A stretch of DNA of 11,367 nt from Prevotellaceae bacterium (GTDB taxonomy: Bacteria > Bacteroidota > Bacteroidia > Bacteroidales > UBA932): the NCBI GenBank assembly GCA_031287815.1, contig JAITSM010000241.1, forward strand, positions 1-11,367, read 5' to 3'. Below are positions 7,656 to 11,367 of this stretch, in pieces. Below the pieces are notes generated by a model that searched no databases, was not told the origin of the DNA, and was given only the letters and a program-made list of their open reading frames with translations. The translations under genes and the position numbers were made by a program. Positions within the stretch are counted from its first letter, which is position 1; every line of letters starts with the position of its first letter.

Positions 7656-8450
7656 ATGTCCAAAACAAATTTCCAAGAACTTTTAGATGCAGGCGTTCAC
7701 TTCGGGCACATGAAACGCAAGTGGAATCCTAAAATGGCGCCGTATATTTTTATGGAGAAAAACGGCATCCATATTATCGACCTGCACAAAACCGTAATGA
7801 AAATAGACGAAGCGGCCAACGTGATGCGGCAACTCGCCCGCAGCGGCCGCAAAATCCTCTTTGTCGCCACCAAGAAACAGGCCAAAGAAATTGTAGCGGA
7901 ACAGGCCAAAGCAGTAAACATGCCGTATGTAACGGAACGCTGGCCCGGCGGAATGCTGACCAACTTCCCGACCATCCGCAAAGCGGTGAAAAAAATGAAC
8001 ACCCTCGACAAAATGGTTACCGACGGCACTTTTGAAACGCTGGCGAAACGCGAACGGTTGCAGGTAACGCGCCAACGCGCCAAATTAGAAAAAAACCTGG
8101 GTTCTATCGCCGATTTAAACCGCTTGCCGGCCGCCCTTTTTGTGGTGGATGTACAAAAAGAAGCGAATGCGGTAAAAGAAGCCAACCGTTTAAATATCCC
8201 CATCATTGCGATGGTGGATACCTGCTGCGACCCCACCCCCATTGATTACGTAATCCCGGCAAACGACGATGCGGCGAAATCCATTGCACTCGTTGTTTCC
8301 GCCCTGTGCCAGGCGGTCAATGAAGGCTTGCAGGAAGGCAAAGTGGAAAAAGAAAAAAATATCAGCGCCCCCGCAAAAGAAAATGAAGAAAGCGGCGAAG
8401 GGAAGAAAATACGCCCCCGCCGAACGGCTGCAAAGAAAAAAGAAGAGTAA
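7656..8450 (+). CDS. rpsB: 30S ribosomal protein S2
   Basis: A late-assembling small-subunit protein, required for S1 binding in bacteria that carry S1. The 264 residues show GVHFGHMKRKWNPKMAPYIF at 13-32, the motif TERWPGGMLTNF at 93-104, and VDTCCDPTPIDYVIPANDDA at 188-206, where the usual form is close to VDTNCDPDxIDYxIPANDDA. From about 230 onward a Lys/Glu-rich low-complexity tail extends the protein, as is common in this phylum. No promoter match is seen in the preceding 223 nt, so it is probably read from the rplM promoter. The gap is long for an otherwise compact cluster. The gene is 26 nt upstream of tsf, its standard partner. Confidence 0.96.
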   Translation: MSKTNFQELLDAGVHFGHMKRKWNPKMAPYIFMEKNGIHIIDLHKTVMKIDEAANVMRQLARSGRKILFVATKKQAKEIVAEQAKAVNMPYVTERWPGGMLTNFPTIRKAVKKMNTLDKMVTDGTFETLAKRERLQVTRQRAKLEKNLGSIADLNRLPAALFVVDVQKEANAVKEANRLNIPIIAMVDTCCDPTPIDYVIPANDDAAKSIALVVSALCQAVNEGLQEGKVEKEKNISAPAKENEESGEGKKIRPRRTAAKKKEE

Positions 8451-8476
8451 AAACACATAATATAAAAGGAGTATTT

Positions 8477-9313
8477 ATGGAAATTAAAGCACAAGATGTA
8501 GCCAAACTGCGCCAAATGACCGGCGCCGGCATGATGGACTGCAAAAACGCGTTGGTGGAAGCCAATGGCGACTTTGAACGTGCGAAAGAAATTATCCGCG
8601 AAAAAGGGAAGCTGGTGGCCGCCAAACGCGCCGACCGCGAAACCACCGAAGGCGCGGTGATAGCCAAAGTTTCGGCAGACGCAAAGAAAGCGATACTGGT
8701 AGCATTGGGTTGCGAAACCGACTTCGTTGCCGGCAATGCCGAATTCAAGGCAGTGGCCAACAGTATTGCCGATACGGCGTTGGCTGAATTTCCCACAACG
8801 CCGGAGGCGTTGAACGCCGCCCGCATCGGCGAAACAACCATTGAAGAACTGGTGACGCAACAAACCGGAAAATCGGGCGAAAAGCATGTGATTGCTTACT
8901 ACGGCACGCTGGAAGCGCCTTTCATCTCCTTCTATATCCACATGACCGGGAAGGTGGCTACTATCGTTGGATTCTCGAAAGCCATCAGCAACGAAGTGGG
9001 GCGCGAAATAGCCATGCAAATTACAGCGATGAACCCGGTATCGGTGAGCCGCAGCGATTGCCCGGCAGCGGTGGTTGAAAAAGAACTGGACATTTACCGC
9101 GAACAAATCCGCCAAGACCCGAAAATGGCGGGCAAGCCGGAAAATATGATTGAACAGATAGCGCAGGGTAAGCTGAACAAATTCTTTAAAGAAAGCACCC
9201 TCGAAGACCAGACGTTCGTAAAAGACGGAAAAATCTCCGTAGCGCAATACCTGAAGTCGGCCGACGCTGAAGTGAAAGTAACCGGTTTCCGCCGCTATTC
9301 GCTCAACGACTGA
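8477..9313 (+). CDS. tsf: Elongation factor Ts
   Basis: The guanine nucleotide exchange factor that regenerates EF-Tu-GTP during translation elongation. The 278-residue protein has an N-terminal UBA-like segment with LRQMTGAGMMDCKNAL at 11-26 and the EF-Tu-contacting motif TDFVAGN at 81-87 (commonly TDFVAxN). Dimerisation-domain sequence follows to the end. AAGGAG at 8467-8472 is a good Shine-Dalgarno sequence, one of the few in the window. The rpsB-tsf order is near universal in bacteria. An intrinsic terminator begins about 20 nt after the stop codon, so this is the last gene of the cluster. Confidence 0.96.
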   Translation: MEIKAQDVAKLRQMTGAGMMDCKNALVEANGDFERAKEIIREKGKLVAAKRADRETTEGAVIAKVSADAKKAILVALGCETDFVAGNAEFKAVANSIADTALAEFPTTPEALNAARIGETTIEELVTQQTGKSGEKHVIAYYGTLEAPFISFYIHMTGKVATIVGFSKAISNEVGREIAMQITAMNPVSVSRSDCPAAVVEKELDIYREQIRQDPKMAGKPENMIEQIAQGKLNKFFKESTLEDQTFVKDGKISVAQYLKSADAEVKVTGFRRYSLND

Positions 9314-9316
9314 TTT

Positions 9317-9360
9317 GAGTTAAGAGTTAAGAACTAAGCGTTAAGAGTTGGCTGGCGCCG
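9317..9360 (+). repeat. Dispersed intergenic repeat, copy 3
   Basis: Begins GAGTTAAGAGTTAAGAACTAA just after tsf and ends GGCTGGCGCC (9350-9359). The last 19 nt, 9342-9360, are identical to 4200-4218. Here the internal segment AAGCGTTAAGAG has a matching right arm downstream, so the repeat forms part of the tsf terminator. Confidence 0.65.
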
Positions 9361-9391
9361 CTGCTCTTAACGCTTGTTTTTTTTTGTTTTT
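9336..9391 (+). terminator. Intrinsic terminator after tsf
   Basis: AAGCGTTAAGAG (9336-9347) and CTCTTAACGCTT (9364-9375) form a perfect 12-bp stem around a 16-nt loop containing GGCTGGCGCC. It is followed by G and nine T residues, then GTTTTT. This is a strong Rho-independent terminator ending the rplM-tsf transcript. Confidence 0.85.
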
Positions 9392-9399
9392 AATTCAAA

Positions 9400-9432
9400 A
9401 AGTAAGATTTTGAAGTTTCAAAAATCTTACTT
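9400..9432. repeat. Long inverted repeat (hairpin) downstream of tsf
   Basis: AAGTAAGATTTT (9400-9411) pairs perfectly with AAAATCTTACTT (9421-9432). The 9-nt interior (GAAGTTTCA) can add a further GAA/TTC pairing, so the hairpin is almost continuous. On the plus strand no T tract follows. On the minus strand it would be followed by five T residues, so it could terminate leftward transcription. A further palindrome, CTGGCGCCAG, lies at 9452-9461. No gene is seen between 9433 and the promoter at 9494. Confidence 0.5.
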
Positions 9433-9493
9433 ACCGTGCCGCCCGCTTCCACTGGCGCCAGCGCCACCTTCCGGAAAAAATTTTTCAAAAGTA

Positions 9494-9524
9494 TTTGCAA
9501 TTAAAAAATAAAGTAATATATTTG
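9494..9524 (+). promoter_or_regulatory. Perfect-consensus promoter upstream of a non-coding stretch
   Basis: TTTG at 9494-9497 and TATATTTG at 9517-9524 are separated by exactly 19 nt, matching the Bacteroidota consensus fully. Transcription would start near 9529-9532. The next sizeable gene begins at 9886, so the transcript either has a leader of about 355 nt or makes a separate small RNA. No equally good promoter is seen between here and 9886. Confidence 0.8.
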
Positions 9525-9529
9525 CACCG

Positions 9530-9690
9530 TTATTGATGTTCTTTTTTATCGAAGTTGAATAATATTTCAATGGCTTTTGTTCAAGTATCTAGAACTAGAC
9601 AATCTTTTGATAAACTGAGAATGAAAGCCGCTATCGACGTGAATTGATGCCGGCTTGTTTATCGGGTTGTCTAGACCTTAGGTAGAGTCG
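9530..9690 (+). ncRNA. Candidate structured RNA or long 5' leader with 80-nt hairpin
   Basis: Downstream of the perfect promoter lies an extended imperfect hairpin from 9595 to 9674. CTAGACAATC (9595-9604) pairs with GGTTGTCTAG (9665-9674), one pair being G-U. GATAAAC (9609-9615) pairs with GTTTATC (9657-9663). GCCGCTATC (9627-9635) pairs with GATGCCGGC (9646-9654), with one mismatch and one G-U pair, closing a 10-nt loop. That is 25 base pairs broken by asymmetric internal loops. Upstream, TTGAA/TTCAA (9555-9559 and 9565-9569) can form a small hairpin. The overall shape resembles a small regulatory RNA or a leader element. It matches no RNA family I can name. The 3' end is undefined. Confidence 0.45.
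9570..9647 (+). CDS. Possible 25-codon ORF overlapping the candidate RNA
   Basis: ATG at 9570 and TGA at 9645-9647 enclose 25 codons about 40 nt after the predicted transcription start. The frame runs through the left half of the 80-nt hairpin and stops in its apical part, an arrangement seen in leader-peptide attenuators. The peptide is basic (four Arg, two Lys) and not recognised. No Shine-Dalgarno sequence is seen. Chance occurrence is plausible at this length. Confidence 0.2.
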   Translation: MAFVQVSRTRQSFDKLRMKAAIDVN

Positions 9691-9802
9691 GTATCAGTTA
9701 ACGTTTTATTTTATTTATGTAATGTAGCAAACAAAAGTCGTATAAATAAAAGAATGTACAAAAACTGTACATCAATTGGCAGCGAACAAAAATTCGTAGC
9801 AA

Positions 9803-9844
9803 GGGGTTGTTTATGTAGAAAAGTTTGTGTTTGAAAACAACCCC
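9803..9844 (+). promoter_or_regulatory. 10-bp hairpin in the leader of the secreted-protein gene
   Basis: GGGGTTGTTT (9803-9812) pairs perfectly with AAACAACCCC (9835-9844) around a 22-nt loop, 41 nt before the start codon at 9886. No T tract follows, so it is not a standard terminator. It may stabilise the mRNA or control ribosome access. A weaker hairpin, TGTAC/GTACA, lies slightly upstream near 9755-9772. Apart from these elements, 9691-9885 is AT-rich and empty. Confidence 0.45.
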
Positions 9845-9885
9845 GAAACTGCGAAAAAATAATAACAATTTAAAAACAAAACATC

Positions 9886-10728
9886 ATGAAAACAATTCTT
9901 TTCTTTTTTGCCTTGCTTGCAGGCGTAACCGCAAGCGCAAATGTGTATATCACGCCGCTCTCGACGGATTATACCAACAAAACCGTAACCTTCCGCGTGG
10001 AATGGACAGGCGACGTAGCCAACAACCGCGTGTGGGTGTTCGTAGACTTGTGCCCTGTGGACGGCACGACGTCGGGCACGTTTACCAAAGCCGTCATCAG
10101 CGGGGCAACGCATACCGCCGGCGGCATTGACGCCTCCACATTACCCGGACGCGGCTTTTATGTAACCGCTAATTTGACCACCGTCAGTGTTACGTTGAGC
10201 AATGCAACGGGACAATTCAACTGGTGCGCTTACGGCAGCGGATTCCCACCCAATGCAAAAGATGACGGTAGCGGCGGTTACATTTTAAGAGGTTCGCTGC
10301 CGTTTACTATTACCACCACCTCCGGCGCATTGGAAGTACCCACCTACGGTTATACCGGCGGCGTGGTTACCGCTCTCACCGACGCTACCGGCGAGCCGGG
10401 CATCTTGTGCGGCGGGGAAAACGAAAGTGCAGGTTTATTGGGTTGTTGCAAGGCGGGATTGGTGAACTGTGACGGTACTTGCAAACTCACGTGCAGCGCG
10501 ATCCAAACTAGCCAGTGCAGGTTTCCATGCGCCCAATGGTGGGATACATTTGACATGATCCCAGTGAATTTTTATCTCTTTAACCAATCGCACACCGACT
10601 TTACAGAAGTCAAATGCGCCGACTATGCGACCCAAATGGGTTTCAAATATTACAACTATGCGCGAGGCCACGTCAGCGGGCTAGTGTACGTCGAATGCTG
10701 CATGTGCAAGAACATGAAATTAGAATAA
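9886..10728 (+). CDS. Secreted cysteine-rich protein of unknown function
   Basis: The 280-residue protein starts with a clear Sec signal peptide, MKTILFFFALLAGVTASA, with likely cleavage after A-S-A at 18. The mature part has two regions. Residues 19-150 are rich in Thr, Val and Gly with beta-strand-like patterns and contain only two cysteines (56 and 114), which may form a disulfide. Residues 175-274 hold twelve cysteines (175, 187, 188, 195, 199, 203, 211, 215, 244, 271, 272, 274), suggesting a disulfide-stabilised domain. No catalytic motif, lipobox or C-terminal type IX secretion sorting domain is evident, so periplasmic or extracellular location after Sec export is inferred. The gene stands alone after an unusually long structured leader. 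I do not recognise the family with certainty; it could be a surface or adhesion-type protein. Confidence 0.75.
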   Translation: MKTILFFFALLAGVTASANVYITPLSTDYTNKTVTFRVEWTGDVANNRVWVFVDLCPVDGTTSGTFTKAVISGATHTAGGIDASTLPGRGFYVTANLTTVSVTLSNATGQFNWCAYGSGFPPNAKDDGSGGYILRGSLPFTITTTSGALEVPTYGYTGGVVTALTDATGEPGILCGGENESAGLLGCCKAGLVNCDGTCKLTCSAIQTSQCRFPCAQWWDTFDMIPVNFYLFNQSHTDFTEVKCADYATQMGFKYYNYARGHVSGLVYVECCMCKNMKLE

Positions 10729-10785
10729 CAAGTAAGCGGTAAAAATATAAAGAATAGCGTTTCAACCCAACGCTCCCTTTGCTAC

Positions 10786-10804
10786 GCCCTGTTCCTTTCA
10801 GGGC
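10786..10804 (+). terminator. Weak hairpin after the secreted-protein gene
   Basis: GCCCTG (10786-10791) pairs perfectly with CAGGGC (10799-10804) over a 7-nt loop, 57 nt after the stop codon. The following bases are TTCCCGCTCC rather than a T tract, so its value as a terminator is doubtful. Confidence 0.3.
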
Positions 10805-10835
10805 TTCCCGCTCCACCTTATTAAAACCAATTCCC

Positions 10836-11020
10836 ATGAAATACGAATTAGTCTATTCCACCGATTTTACGCAGACGCCTGCGGGTTATTGCAATGCTGC
10901 TGCGATTTAAAGTTCCTTCCGGCGCAGGCGTATGAAACGGTTGTTGCGCAACTGCCGCCGGTAATGGAAGAGGTAGAAGACCCCTTCCTCAGGGCTCAGC
11001 CGGAATGGAGAGTGGAAAAT
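10836..11020 (+). pseudogene. Short frameshifted coding remnant
   Basis: An ATG at 10836 opens a frame beginning MKYELVYSTDFTQTPAG that ends at TAA 10908-10910 after 24 codons. From about 10880 the coding-like pattern continues in another frame with LKFLPAQAYETVVAQLPPV and on to PEWRVEN, ending at TGA 11018-11020. Restoring one lost base near 10884-10890 would join both parts into roughly 61 residues. The second frame has no ATG near its beginning. This looks like a small gene broken by a single-base deletion, or a sequencing error in an intact small gene. The product is not recognised. The 107 nt between the secreted-protein gene and this start contain only the hairpin at 10786-10804. Confidence 0.35.
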
Positions 11021-11047
11021 TGAGAATGGAGAATTAGCTTGCGCCGG
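11009..11047 (+). repeat. Dispersed intergenic repeat, copy 4 (degenerate)
   Basis: The end of the broken frame runs into GAGAGTGG, then GAGAATGGAGAATTAGCTTGC and GCCGG. This has the same layout as the other copies: short purine-rich AT repeats followed by a GCT-GCGCCGG end. The GC-rich end differs from GGCTGGCGCCGG at a few positions, so this copy is assigned with less confidence. Confidence 0.35.
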
Positions 11048-11127
11048 CAACCTTAAACTTGAAACTCACGACTAAAATACGAACAGTTTCCACCACCATA
11101 AGGCGAAAAAACGTCGTCGACAACCAA

Positions 11128-11367
11128 AATATTTACGTAAACAACCAAAATGTTTCGCTCCGCAATCGAAATGCGGGGCTCCACAATTGAAATGCGGGGC
11201 TCCACAATTGAAATGCGGGGCTCCACAATTGAAATGCGGGGCTCCGCAATTGAAATGCGGGGCTCCGCAATTGAAATGCGGGGCTCCACAATTGAAATGC
11301 GGGGCTCCACAATTGAAATGCGGGGCTCCGCAATTGAAATGCGGGGCTCCGCAATTGAAATGCGGGG
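11128..11367. repeat. 21-bp tandem repeat array, cut by the right edge
   Basis: Nine complete 21-bp units occupy 11170-11358, with nine more bases of a tenth before the window ends. Each unit reads AATGCGGGGCTCC, then A or G, then CAATTGA. A diverged unit lies at 11149-11169 and a more diverged one at 11128-11148, so the array fades out on its left. The A/G position runs A,A,A,G,G,A,A,G,G through the nine units. In RNA, GCTCCGC can pair with the next GCGGGGC across a 9-nt loop. Because 21 is divisible by three and only one frame has a stop, five frames are open. One plus-strand frame would give CGAPQLK repeats, continuous from 11076 but without a start codon. No gene is called. The 11048-11127 stretch before the array shows no feature. 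Confidence 0.85.

Noticed and set aside
8246..9247. A 333-codon open frame on the minus strand
   Set aside because: It lies opposite tsf and the end of rpsB, is rich in Phe, His and Arg as expected of an antisense shadow, and shows no domain.
9595..9674. tRNA or tmRNA gene at the 80-nt hairpin
   Set aside because: There is no cloverleaf, no TTCRA-type T-loop sequence and no acceptor-like CCA end; it is a single extended hairpin.
11053..11354. Minus-strand frames encoding EPRISIV or SPAFQLR repeats
   Set aside because: They result from a stop-free 21-bp unit read in several frames. Several overlapping repetitive frames are open at once, so none is favoured as coding.

Overview
The window looks like a chromosomal core region of a member of the Bacteroidota, probably order Bacteroidales. 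Three things support this. Promoters carry the phylum's -33 TTTG / -7 TAnnTTTG boxes, two of them with exactly 19 nt between the boxes. Shine-Dalgarno sequences are weak or absent in front of most genes. The L13, S9, S2 and EF-Ts proteins read like Bacteroidales versions, including a GTG-started L13. All confident genes lie on the + strand.

Layout. Positions 1-200 hold the end of a palindromic repeat cluster and one copy of a dispersed intergenic repeat. Positions 223-3407 hold pyrG (CTP synthase) and guaA (GMP synthase), two glutamine-dependent enzymes that finish pyrimidine and purine nucleotides. Next come msrA (3543-4076) with a strong terminator, and a 718-residue Pif1/RecD-like helicase with a C-terminal helix-turn-helix (4261-6417). 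A perfect-consensus promoter at 6502-6532 then drives the translation cluster rplM-rpsI-rpsB-tsf (6584-9313), which ends in an intrinsic terminator built partly from the dispersed repeat.

Positions 9314-11367 are accessory in character. A second perfect promoter (9494-9524) faces a 350-nt stretch with no long reading frame. That stretch contains an 80-nt imperfect hairpin, a 25-codon mini-ORF and a 10-bp hairpin. It leads to a secreted protein of unknown function with 14 cysteines (9886-10728). After that come a short frameshifted coding remnant, a degenerate fourth copy of the dispersed repeat, and a 21-bp tandem repeat array that runs off the right edge.

The core genes are ordinary housekeeping functions: nucleotide supply, protein repair, DNA unwinding and translation. 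The parts deserving a second look are the promoter-hairpin-secreted-protein unit, the repeat families in the intergenic spaces, and the structured gap between rpsI and rpsB. No complete new defence or mobile system can be demonstrated here.
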